Shown: positions 1-6,981 of the stretch, one piece after another
Position numbering within the stretch: position 1 is the stretch's first letter
Layout of the letters: each line of letters begins with the position of its first letter
Assembly: GCA_014381305.1 (NCBI GenBank)
Contig: JACNLW010000024.1
Location: 1 to 34,228, forward strand
DNA: 34,228 bases
Direction of reading: 5' to 3'
DNA from: Planctomycetota bacterium
GTDB lineage: Bacteria > Planctomycetota > Phycisphaerae > Phycisphaerales > SM1A02
Position numbers and translations under genes: made by a program
Notes under the pieces: model-generated
Databases searched by the model: none
What the model saw: the letters and a program-made list of their open reading frames with translations, nothing else
What the model was told of the DNA's origin: nothing

Positions 1-16
1 TTTATTCACCAACGGG

Positions 17-43
17 AATAAACTCACCCCCGGTGAGTTTATT
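17..43. repeat. Palindrome, 12-bp stem with CCC loop
   Basis: Positions 17-28 are the exact reverse complement of 32-43, separated by CCC at 29-31. The arms carry the AACTCACC / GGTGAGTT boxes also found at 5463-5481 and 5635-5653. No T-run follows on the plus strand, so this copy is not an obvious terminator in that direction. Confidence 0.85.
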
Positions 44-84
44 TACAAGTTAACTGTATTGAGATATGGTGGAATCTCAAAGGA

Positions 85-170
85 GTTGACCCCGGGTGAA
101 ATAATCGTTGATAGCGCAAAACGAGGTGGCCCAAAGCAAATGAATACGATTAATTCACCCGCGGTGAGTT
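85..170. repeat. Hairpin unit, GTTGACCC type, left copy (one outer box changed)
   Basis: The left arm is GTTGACCC (85-92) followed by GGGTGAAATAATCG (94-107). The right arm is CGATTAATTCACCC (147-160), then GC and GGTGAGTT (163-170). The inner arms pair with one A-A mismatch. The outer boxes do not pair here, whereas the right-hand copy (5502-5589) has GTTGACCC/GGGTCAAC, which pair perfectly. The left unit therefore seems to have lost or exchanged an outer box. Confidence 0.75.
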
Positions 171-182
171 TATTTACAATAT

Positions 183-266
183 AACTAACCCGCGGTGAAA
201 TAATCGCTACTACACAACTTGCGTTGTCTATCTCTAGTGATGCGATTAATTCACCCCCGGTTAGTT
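183..266. repeat. 84-bp hairpin unit, AACTAACC type, left copy
   Basis: Outer boxes AACTAACC (183-190) and GGTTAGTT (259-266) are perfect complements. Inner boxes GGTGAAATAATCGC (194-207) and GCGATTAATTCACC (242-255) pair except for one A-A mismatch. The two box pairs are separated by unpaired triplets CGC (191-193) and CCC (256-258). The interior of about 34 nt carries a small CAAC/GTTG hairpin. The outer right box contains the stop codon of the minus-strand gene ending at 265. Confidence 0.85.
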
Positions 267-2019
267 ATGGACGCATCAGCACAGCGTGTGCGACGAATCC
301 TTCATCGTTTGCTTCCATTGTCCATGCAGTTGCGCCAAGGAAAGAAGCGAGCAACTCATTGATTGCTTTCGTTGTTTTCATTTGTGAATCAAAATCTGCT
401 TTCATTTCAGCAGCCATTTCAGGATCAAATGCTTCCATTTCCTTGATCATGTTTGACATTTGAATCTCAGAGAGTTCAGAGCCAGCGAGAAGACTTTCTC
501 CCATGTCAGCATAGCCCCAACCAGTTGCATCGCTCGTTGAAATCACTTGCATCGCACTGTTTGCCGCTCCCTGAGATGTACTTGAATCAGGATCTGCTGC
601 AAGTCGTAATGCATTTTCGACTGATTGCGTCATCCCGAGCATCGCCCAGCCTCCACCAACTGCCATCGACATGGACATGTCCATGCCACCTGTCATCATG
701 CCCCCGCCGGGCATCTCGATCGGATACATTCGATATCCAAGGAACTCTCGAGGTTCTGAGCCTGTCATGGGCATCATCGTTGAGAGGTACGTTTCCATTG
801 CTTCACTGTTTTTGCACTCAACTGCAAGCAAAAATCCCATGCTTTCTGCAGTAAGTGGCAACGACAGCGTGGACACTACGTGCATTGTATCTCCAAGTGG
901 GGCAACTGCTGCAGCAACTGCCTGTTCTATACCTTCAAGTTGCTGAGGTGGCATCGGCATCATTGGGTTCATCGCCATGACGTTCCGAATCCAAGGTGCA
1001 ATTTTTTCAAAATCAACATTGATTTGTGAATAGGAAATTGTGTCTTCACTTACAAAACTAGGTGTTTCCGTTGGTGATGAAACAGCGCTTGCAATACCTA
1101 ACAAACCATCCCGGCCATTTGGCATCCACATCGTGTACTTCGCATTTAAAAACACATCTTCGCTTGGTGCAACTGTTACTGTTTCAGCAAAACCATCTAT
1201 GTCTCCAATTGCACTTTTTAGCCTTGGCAAAAACATACCGACCATTCGTGTCTGATCTGCTTGAATAATAAAATCTGCAAGATTATCCATCATAACAACA
1301 GCTTGGAGATCGCCTTCACCAACTTGGTCCATCATGGATACATACGTTTCATTCGATGCGAGCGTACCGTCTTCAACTTCTCCAGATGTTGCAGCAATCG
1401 CACGACCCACGCCATCTGGCTCAGTACCACAAATCATGTACCCGTTTACGGAGCCCATATACAATCGATCCATTGCGAGTGCTTGTCCAAATCCATTTGG
1501 TATTTCAGCTAGAAATCTTGGGTCAATAAAAGAATTGATCATCCACATCTCTTCACCCGCGATATCAACTGTTTCTACTTCAACACCACACGATTCAGGC
1601 ATATTTTCACATAAAGATGTAGCAATTTTTTCAAACTCGGGGTCATTCAATTCTAAAACCGCGAGCATCGCAATACCAACCGTTCCCGCTTCGTAATCTG
1701 CAACAGGGTAGACGCCAAAACCTGCGTAGCCCGCAGGCGTGGTAGGCTTCCAATCTTCCGAAACTCCAGCCGTTGCCAGTATCTCTTTACATTGCGCTTC
1801 CATAGCAGTGCACATACTGCTTTCTCCGACACCTCCGAATGCTTCGCCTATCACTGTGTGTAATTTTTCCTTTTGCGTATCAGTGATCATCGATTCGCAG
1901 ATGTGATTAAGATTTTCTACCGAACAGGCAAACACTGTTTCGCTAGGCAAGACGTCTTCAATCTTAAAATCGCCTACTGCGATCAATGAAGAACCAACTA
2001 AAATTGTAGTGATTAACAT
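265..2019 (-). CDS. Predicted secreted, methionine-rich hypothetical protein
   Basis: This 584-residue protein is not confidently assignable to a named family. Its general build (a short hydrophobic N-terminus, then a long soluble body of repeated alpha/beta segments) recalls DUF3352-type exported proteins, but that is only a resemblance. The start is supported by GAGG about 8 nt upstream of the ATG. Residues 1-16 form a short hydrophobic segment without a basic n-region, so it could be a weak signal peptide. Methionine clusters stand out around residues 345-360 (NPMMPMPPQQ) and 435-460 (GGGMMTGGMDMSMSMAV); such clusters can bind Cu(I), but this is speculative. It lies 45 bp downstream of the HtrA-like protease on the same strand, probably in one operon. 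Its stop codon lies inside the first box of the left repeat array. Confidence 0.7.
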   Translation of the reverse strand: MLITTILVGSSLIAVGDFKIEDVLPSETVFACSVENLNHICESMITDTQKEKLHTVIGEAFGGVGESSMCTAMEAQCKEILATAGVSEDWKPTTPAGYAGFGVYPVADYEAGTVGIAMLAVLELNDPEFEKIATSLCENMPESCGVEVETVDIAGEEMWMINSFIDPRFLAEIPNGFGQALAMDRLYMGSVNGYMICGTEPDGVGRAIAATSGEVEDGTLASNETYVSMMDQVGEGDLQAVVMMDNLADFIIQADQTRMVGMFLPRLKSAIGDIDGFAETVTVAPSEDVFLNAKYTMWMPNGRDGLLGIASAVSSPTETPSFVSEDTISYSQINVDFEKIAPWIRNVMAMNPMMPMPPQQLEGIEQAVAAAVAPLGDTMHVVSTLSLPLTAESMGFLLAVECKNSEAMETYLSTMMPMTGSEPREFLGYRMYPIEMPGGGMMTGGMDMSMSMAVGGGWAMLGMTQSVENALRLAADPDSSTSQGAANSAMQVISTSDATGWGYADMGESLLAGSELSEIQMSNMIKEMEAFDPEMAAEMKADFDSQMKTTKAINELLASFLGATAWTMEANDEGFVAHAVLMRP

Positions 2020-2064
2020 ATATATTTCCTCTTATTTTGCAACTTAAATGTTGCGTGTGTCTTC

Positions 2065-3027
2065 TTATTGGGAATCTGCCGTTCCCTCTTTCAACTGTGG
2101 TGCAGAACCAAAGTTCTTACGGTTTGGTGGCACCAAATACTTGTGACCAGAGTTTGGGTTCTTCTCATCATAGGCGAAAGCCTCACGATTTCGTATAAAA
2201 TCTTTGACATATCTCGTTGGAATTGCAAAATTTAACGATTCTGCTGCAAGAATGCCCATGTTTGTGATGCCAACAACCTCTCCTTGTGTATTAAAGAGCG
2301 GCCCCCCTGAATTACCAGGATTAATCGCAGTATCTGTTTGAATATATGTCAACCCGTCCAAGCTCCGCTGCTTCGTTGAAATCACACCTTGGCTCATTGA
2401 GCGTTCGAGTCCAAGTGGGTTTCCAATCGCGAACACTGTTTGCCCAACACCGATATTTTCAGCATTTTCCAATACAGAAAAATCAAAAGGTTTCCCTTCT
2501 GGGTGCTCAATTTTTAAGAGCGCCAAATCGAGATGATTATTCACTGCAATAATTTCAATATCTTCAATTGTCGTACGCTTTAGCGTCCCATCAGGTTGTG
2601 GAAGCCAAACAGTTACACGCAAGTCAGTTTCACCTTGGATGACATGCGCGTTCGTAATTGCGAACCCTTCTTCGTTAAGAAGCACTCCTGAACCTAAGCC
2701 GCCGGGTGTTGAAACTTTGATAACTGAAGCGCCAACTCGTTTGGCTTGTTCTCGCGGGCTAAGATCTGGCAGACTCAATCTTGTTCGATACATTGTTGAC
2801 GCATCAGTTGCGGCATTATCCGCATCAATAGAATCTTGAACGACATCGGTAATTTGGTCCATATCAATAGCAATAACTTCAGGGCCAATGTCAATCCAAA
2901 TGCGCTGCTGCGTTCGTTTTAAAATTGTGCCATGCACTTCTGTATCCCCATGCAATCGGACTATATCTGCTTGCACTGAGAAACAGAGAACACCAAAGGT
3001 AAGACATAAAATAGTAATGTTTTTCAT
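2065..3027 (-). CDS. HtrA/DegP-like trypsin-type serine protease without PDZ domain
   Basis: This is a secreted S1C-type serine protease, likely periplasmic. With the start at 3027 (MKNITILCLTFGV, AGAGAG 6 nt upstream) it is 320 residues and begins with a clear signal peptide ending near ADIV. An upstream in-frame ATG at 3138 would extend it into the divergent neighbour and destroy the signal peptide, so it is rejected. Residues about 24-60 form a small beta-rich segment. The protease domain follows with catalytic His128 (TNAHVI), Asp167 (NNHLDLALLKI) and Ser240 (INPGNSGGPL). After the catalytic domain only about 45 residues remain, so the PDZ domains of DegP/DegS are absent. It is the first gene of the minus-strand pair with the Met-rich protein, and it is divergent from the FG-GAP gene. 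Confidence 0.9.
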   Translation of the reverse strand: MKNITILCLTFGVLCFSVQADIVRLHGDTEVHGTILKRTQQRIWIDIGPEVIAIDMDQITDVVQDSIDADNAATDASTMYRTRLSLPDLSPREQAKRVGASVIKVSTPGGLGSGVLLNEEGFAITNAHVIQGETDLRVTVWLPQPDGTLKRTTIEDIEIIAVNNHLDLALLKIEHPEGKPFDFSVLENAENIGVGQTVFAIGNPLGLERSMSQGVISTKQRSLDGLTYIQTDTAINPGNSGGPLFNTQGEVVGITNMGILAAESLNFAIPTRYVKDFIRNREAFAYDEKNPNSGHKYLVPPNRKNFGSAPQLKEGTADSQ

Positions 3028-3106
3028 AATCATCTCTCTACGAAGTAATGTATTCTGCCAACAAGTGATAGCATACAACATCAACGAATGATAGGAATTA
3101 CCAACG
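3028..3106. promoter_or_regulatory. Divergent intergenic region between protease and FG-GAP gene
   Basis: These 79 bp must carry the promoters for both the minus-strand protease operon and the plus-strand FG-GAP gene. AGAGAG (minus strand, 3034-3039) serves the protease, and AGGAA about 12 nt before 3107 may serve the FG-GAP gene. I cannot assign -35/-10 boxes with confidence. Confidence 0.4.
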
Positions 3107-5371
3107 ATGACACTATTTACAATACTTTTCACACTCACAACAGCAACAATGCAAACAGATACCCTGCCTCTTGGCGATTACTTTGGTTTTTCGTCAATTG
3201 ATTCAATTAAGATTGGTGATCACGCCGGTCCCATGTACCAAGGCGATGTTAACGGCGATGGTTTACTTGACCTTCTTATCATCAACAACCACAAAAGCAG
3301 GATAGATCTTCTGCTCCAAAAGCAAAACGCATCGCCTGATGACGAAATCGAAGTGACTCGTGCAAATCAAATTCCAGACCACTGGCGGTTCGACAAGAAG
3401 CGTGTCATGGTTTCTCATAAAGTTTCCGCGCTCACGCTGCATGACTTTAACGAAGATGGCTTAACTGACATTATCTACGCTTCTAATCCTTCAAACATTG
3501 TCTTCCTTTCGCAAAAATCTGATGGTACATTTGAGAAAGAAAGACAACATCGACTACGCAAGTTACACGCCAACAGATCTGGATTTACTGTCACCGATAT
3601 TATTGGCGACGAATCCCCAGAGTTAATTACCCTTGTCGATGGAAATATTCAAGTACTTCCACTTGATAGTGATGCGCTTGGGAAACCTATCACATTTACA
3701 ACCGAAGATAAGATCGGCTGGTTTATCCTTGCAGATTACGATGGCAACGGGCTTCAGGATATTGCGGGAATTGTAAGAGACAGCAGCGAACCAGTACGTC
3801 TTTGGCTTGCAAAGCATGATGGCAGTGCTGTTCGTATGGGACCGCAACTTCGCTTCGAGATGCCGGCGATGCGCGATTTCGCTGCAATTGAATTGCCAAA
3901 CAAAGACAGTGCAATGATGGCAGTCATTGAACGCGCTTCAAAACGCATAGTTCTCTACGAGTTAGCAATTGAAACGATCGAAGCATCAGGTGATCGCGAA
4001 GCATCAATTGAAGTGTTTCCGTTTCAAGGAAAAGAAAAACGCAAACAAACTGTTGCTGACGTAAACGGCGACGGTCTTCTTGATGTTATTGCAACCAACA
4101 CTGACGACAATACGATCGTGATTTATCCACAAACTGCAAGTGAAGGCTTATCCGCCGGAGTCCCCTCTCCTACACTCTCAGGGGTTGAAGGAATCGCAGT
4201 CTGCGATATAGACCAAGATGGAGTCCAAGACCTTTTTGTGCTCAGCGAAGACGAGGGAGTTGTTGGGCGTTCACCACTATCTGTTGTTGACATTCCCTTC
4301 CCAAAACCAATGCCAATTACAACGGGCAACACGCCTGTGTCCCTTGATGCCGTAAAACTAGGTGATACTTGGAAAATTGCAGTCGTTTCAAAACAGAAAC
4401 GGGACTACGTGCTTGATCTCATTGACGCCGAGGGAAACATTGAAACAGTTGACCTTGGAGCACTTTCCCGTGGTCCAAATGAGATTGTTGCTTTTGATGC
4501 AGATCAAAATGGTAATGTTGACCTACTCATTCTTACGAGAGACAAACCAATGATGATGCTACAAGCAACCGACGAAGGCTTTACGCTCTTAGAAGATTCT
4601 GACATGGGGCAGTTTGGACTTGTTCGAGAAGCCTCTGCAGAGAATACTGCAATTCTCGACATCGACAATGACGGTCAACCGGAGCTCCTGATCGCAGACG
4701 ATAATTTTGTTCGCGCCGTACGGTATGAACCAGATACAAAAAGTAGTGTTAGTCCCGGTTGGCAAGTGGTGCAACAGGTCAATTTACTTGATGGAGAATC
4801 AAAACTGGTATCACTTACTGTTTCCGAAGGTCAAATCGTAGTTGCTGATGGTGAAAATGATCGTCTTGTATTGATTGGCCAAAATGACGATGGGAAATGG
4901 AGCGAAGGCGATAGTCTCTTCGTAAGAGGTTTTGAGTTTGGTCCAATTTACGCATCTGATTTTACTTCAGATGGGATTTCTGACATGCTTGCGATTGGAG
5001 ATGCAGGATTTGCAGTGATACAACTTGCAGGTGAACGAGTTACACTTCAAGAAGTGCAATCGTGGCGGAGCGACCGCGAGCGAATGGTCGAACACGAACT
5101 CGCCATTGGCGATGTTAATAGCGATGGTTTTGCAGACATGATTGCCCTTGATGCTGGCGAACAAATGTTAGAAATTTTCACATTTACAGACGGGGGAAAA
5201 ATGTTGTATGCAACGGAGTTTAAAATCTTTGAAACTCGGATATTTTCTAGCGGCGAGCCAAGTGAATATGAACCTAGCCAAGTATTTATCGCAGATCTGA
5301 CTGGTGATGGACACTCGGACGTCGTTTTACTTGCACACGACCGCGTGCTGATCTACCCCCAAGAAAACTAA
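3107..5371 (+). CDS. FG-GAP/VCBS repeat beta-propeller protein, secreted
   Basis: This 754-residue exported protein is made almost entirely of FG-GAP/VCBS-type repeats. At least ten calcium-binding loops of the DxDxDGxxD type are visible: DVNGDGLLD, DFNEDGLTD, DYDGNGLQD, DVNGDGLLD, DIDQDGVQD, DADQNGNVD, DIDNDGQPE, DFTSDGISD, DVNSDGFAD and DLTGDGHSD. That is enough for one or more seven-bladed propellers as in integrin alpha chains. The N-terminus (MTLFTILFTLTTATMQ) is a short signal-like segment lacking basic residues. The protein probably acts in adhesion or ligand binding at the surface or in the periplasm, but no ligand can be named. It diverges from the protease gene. Its TAA stop is part of the AACTAACC box that opens the right repeat array. 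Confidence 0.88.
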   Translation: MTLFTILFTLTTATMQTDTLPLGDYFGFSSIDSIKIGDHAGPMYQGDVNGDGLLDLLIINNHKSRIDLLLQKQNASPDDEIEVTRANQIPDHWRFDKKRVMVSHKVSALTLHDFNEDGLTDIIYASNPSNIVFLSQKSDGTFEKERQHRLRKLHANRSGFTVTDIIGDESPELITLVDGNIQVLPLDSDALGKPITFTTEDKIGWFILADYDGNGLQDIAGIVRDSSEPVRLWLAKHDGSAVRMGPQLRFEMPAMRDFAAIELPNKDSAMMAVIERASKRIVLYELAIETIEASGDREASIEVFPFQGKEKRKQTVADVNGDGLLDVIATNTDDNTIVIYPQTASEGLSAGVPSPTLSGVEGIAVCDIDQDGVQDLFVLSEDEGVVGRSPLSVVDIPFPKPMPITTGNTPVSLDAVKLGDTWKIAVVSKQKRDYVLDLIDAEGNIETVDLGALSRGPNEIVAFDADQNGNVDLLILTRDKPMMMLQATDEGFTLLEDSDMGQFGLVREASAENTAILDIDNDGQPELLIADDNFVRAVRYEPDTKSSVSPGWQVVQQVNLLDGESKLVSLTVSEGQIVVADGENDRLVLIGQNDDGKWSEGDSLFVRGFEFGPIYASDFTSDGISDMLAIGDAGFAVIQLAGERVTLQEVQSWRSDRERMVEHELAIGDVNSDGFADMIALDAGEQMLEIFTFTDGGKMLYATEFKIFETRIFSSGEPSEYEPSQVFIADLTGDGHSDVVLLAHDRVLIYPQEN

Positions 5372-5450
5372 CCGGGGGTGAATTAATCGCGTCCCATAGA
5401 GACAGACAACGCATGTTGCGTAGTAGCGATTATTTCACCGCGGGTTAGTT
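5366..5450. repeat. 85-bp hairpin unit, AACTAACC type, right copy
   Basis: AACTAACC (5366-5373) pairs with GGTTAGTT (5443-5450). GGTGAATTAATCG (5377-5389) pairs with CGATTATTTCACC (5427-5439) except for one T-T mismatch. The unpaired triplets GGG and GCG separate the box pairs. The interior carries CAACGCATGTTG. In the left copy the corresponding interior is CAACTTGCGTTG, so the small inner hairpin is kept although bases differ. The TAA stop of the FG-GAP gene lies in the first box. Confidence 0.85.
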
Positions 5451-5462
5451 TTCTTGTAGATT

Positions 5463-5486
5463 AACTCACCGGGGGTGAGTTTTTTG
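5463..5486 (+). terminator. Possible intrinsic terminator formed by repeat module
   Basis: AACTCACC (5463-5470), GGG, GGTGAGTT (5474-5481) and a run of T to 5485 form an 8-bp stem followed by about six T. That is the layout of a rho-independent terminator for the FG-GAP transcript. This module has no counterpart at the same place in the left array. Confidence 0.5.
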
Positions 5487-5501
5487 TGAAAATTGGTATG
5501 A

Positions 5502-5589
5502 GTTGACCCCGCGGGTGAATTAATCGTATTCATTTGCTTTGGACCACCTCGTTTTGCGCTATCTACGATTATTTCACCCTTGGGTCAAC
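5502..5589. repeat. 88-bp hairpin unit, GTTGACCC type, right copy
   Basis: GTTGACCC (5502-5509) pairs with GGGTCAAC (5582-5589). GGGTGAATTAATCG (5513-5526) pairs with CGATTATTTCACCC (5566-5579) with one mismatch. The interior, read in reverse complement, is almost the same as 108-146 of the left array. Confidence 0.85.
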
Positions 5590-5634
5590 GCCTTTGGGAT
5601 TCCACCATATCTCAATACTGTTAACTTGTAGATT

Positions 5635-5656
5635 AACTCACCGGGGGTGAGTTTTT
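5635..5656 (+). terminator. Second palindromic module with short T-run
   Basis: AACTCACC (5635-5642), GGG, GGTGAGTT (5646-5653) and then TTTC. This is the right-hand counterpart of the palindrome at 17-43. It could act as a terminator, but the T-run is short. Two further GGTGAGTTTTT half-modules follow without a left arm. Confidence 0.35.
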
Positions 5657-5715
5657 CGCGGAGGTGAGTTTTTTGGGGGTGAGTTTTTCGTAAATGAATT
5701 CGCCCGCGGTCTAGG

Positions 5716-6864
5716 TTATCGCTGGGAAATATCTACATACTCTTGATTATGAGGACCCACATAGTCACAGCGTGGGCGAATCAAACGATTGTCTTGCAAG
5801 TATTCAAGACAATGGGCTGTCCAGCCTGACACTCGGCTCATCGCAAAGAGTGGCGTAAAGAGATCAAGGTCAAGACCAAGCGAGAAGTATGTCGTTGCAG
5901 AGTAGAAATCTACATTCGGGTAAATGCCTTTGGCTCCAACTTCGCGATCCATAATATCTTCAATTCGTTTGCTAATGTTAAAGAGATCAATATTTCCTGT
6001 ATCTTGTGCGATACCTTCAGCAAAAGTTTTCAGATAAGTCGCACGGGGATCAACTGATTTGTAGACGCGGTGTCCGAAACCCATGACTTTATCCTTGCGA
6101 GAAAGTTTATCCATCACAAATGATTCAGCATTTTCGATTCCGTTGATTTCTTGCAACATGACCATCACGCCTTGGTTGGCACCACCATGCAGTGGACCCT
6201 TTAATGTACCAATTGCTGTTGTGACTGCTGAATACATATCACTCAATGTAGATATTGTGACGAGTGATGCAAAAGTTGATGCGTTGAAACCATGATCAGC
6301 GTGCAATATGAGGCAGATATCCATCGCCCGAGCCATTCGCTGCGTTGGCTTTTCACCAGAGAGCATATAAAGGAAACTTTCAGCAATGGATGCGGAAGTG
6401 TCAGGTCGAACTAAATCAAGCCCTTTGCGGTGTCGATCAAAACCAGCAATCAATGCAGGCATTTTTGCGAGCATTGCAAGTGATTTTCGTTCGTTCGCTT
6501 CTTCGGATGGATCATCAGCATTTGGATCTTCCAATGCCAACGCTGAGACCAACGTGCGAAGCGCATGCATCGGACTTGCATCTCTTGGAAGTGAGACAAT
6601 CATGTCCCACATCGCATCAGACAAATCGTAATTGCTCTGCAGGCGTGCAGTAAAATCCGCGAGTTCGCTATGGCTTGGAAGGCGCTGTTGCCAAAGGAGA
6701 AAAGTCGTTTCTTCGAAGGTACTGTTTCGTGCGAGGTCATCAATATCAAACCCAACATATTCAAGAACCCCCTTCTCACCATCGATAAATGAAAGGGATG
6801 ATCTTGCGACTACAGTTGAGACGAGACCAATATCAGTTTGCATTTCTTGCATTACAGCACTCAT
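5716..6864 (-). CDS. gltA: Citrate synthase (type II-like, short form)
   Basis: This enzyme condenses acetyl-CoA and oxaloacetate to citrate. The start at 6864 (MSAVMQEMQTD) is fixed by AGGAG 7-8 nt upstream and gives 382 residues, the usual length of the short bacterial enzymes. An in-frame extension to 6957 is unsupported. Family landmarks include HADHGFNAST, GPLHGGANQGVM with the substrate-binding His, and GFGHRVYKSVDPRA with the catalytic His and Arg region. A C-terminal RPRCDYVGP(H)NQEY segment carries a substrate Arg. A 2-methylcitrate synthase function cannot be excluded by sequence alone, but no prp genes are nearby. It is a single gene, convergent with the FG-GAP gene. Its stop codon abuts a degenerate module of the right repeat array. 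Confidence 0.93.
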   Translation of the reverse strand: MSAVMQEMQTDIGLVSTVVARSSLSFIDGEKGVLEYVGFDIDDLARNSTFEETTFLLWQQRLPSHSELADFTARLQSNYDLSDAMWDMIVSLPRDASPMHALRTLVSALALEDPNADDPSEEANERKSLAMLAKMPALIAGFDRHRKGLDLVRPDTSASIAESFLYMLSGEKPTQRMARAMDICLILHADHGFNASTFASLVTISTLSDMYSAVTTAIGTLKGPLHGGANQGVMVMLQEINGIENAESFVMDKLSRKDKVMGFGHRVYKSVDPRATYLKTFAEGIAQDTGNIDLFNISKRIEDIMDREVGAKGIYPNVDFYSATTYFSLGLDLDLFTPLFAMSRVSGWTAHCLEYLQDNRLIRPRCDYVGPHNQEYVDISQR

Positions 6865-6968
6865 TCTAAAGCTCCTAGCGTAGTAAAACGCACCCTGAAA
6901 AAGACCACCTGAGATCTTTGCGTTGATTGAACACCTTATTTTAGCAAAACCTAGCATGGAATCAAGCC

Positions 6969-6974
6969 TACAAT
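6969..6974 (+). promoter_or_regulatory. Putative -10 box (TACAAT) of rhomboid-trpF unit
   Basis: TACAAT lies 7 nt before the ATG at 6982. No Shine-Dalgarno is present between them, so transcription would start at or next to the start codon (leaderless). I see no convincing -35 box. Confidence 0.4.
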
Positions 6975-6981
6975 GTAAAAA

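Larger units (their letters stand above)
1..266. repeat. Left palindromic-module array (inverted copy of 5366-5655)
   Basis: This gene-free stretch holds five palindromic modules centred near 30, 93, 161, 192 and 257. Each is built from a TCACC/GGTGA-type box on either side of a 3-base GC-rich centre (CCC or CGC). Between modules lie unique-looking spacers of about 35-50 nt. Read in reverse complement, the whole series matches the array at 5366-5655 in the same order and spacing, with spacers differing at only a few bases (for example about 2 differences in 45 nt around 104-148). The right array has one additional module. The last box (GGTTAGTT) overlaps the stop codon of the gene at 265-2019. 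The array may continue leftward beyond the window. Function is unknown. Confidence 0.9.
5366..5713. repeat. Right palindromic-module array (inverted copy of 1-266)
   Basis: This 344-bp gene-free stretch lies between the convergent FG-GAP and citrate synthase genes. Modules are centred near 5375, 5441, 5472, 5511, 5580 and 5643. A run of half-modules follows (GGTGAGTT at about 5663 and 5679) and then a degenerate module (GAATTCGCCCGCGGTC) just before the citrate synthase stop. In reverse complement, 5655 back to 5366 reproduces 18-266. The spacings are 63, 69, 70 and 66 bp against 63, 68, 31+ and 65 bp on the left. The difference comes from an additional module at 5463-5481 and a shift in one junction. 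It follows the FG-GAP gene in the same sense as the left array follows the Met-rich gene. Confidence 0.9.

Noticed and set aside
1-266. CRISPR array
   Set aside because: Modules are palindromic, vary in sequence and spacing (31-70 bp), and the spacers are shared in inverted order with 5366-5655. There are no cas genes. CRISPR repeats would be uniform with unique spacers.
183-266. True integron attC site
   Set aside because: The box-loop-box architecture is similar, but GTTAGTT and AACTAAC each break the GTTRRRY/RYYYAAC consensus, there is no IntI in the window, and flanking genes are in opposite orientations.
3028-3138. Upstream extension of the HtrA-like protease
   Set aside because: It would bury a good signal peptide inside the protein and overlap the divergent FG-GAP start. 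AGAGAG before 3027 supports the shorter form.
265-5371. Classical composite transposon
   Set aside because: No transposase, no IS sequence and no target-site duplication can be identified at the outer edges; the left edge also lies at the window border.
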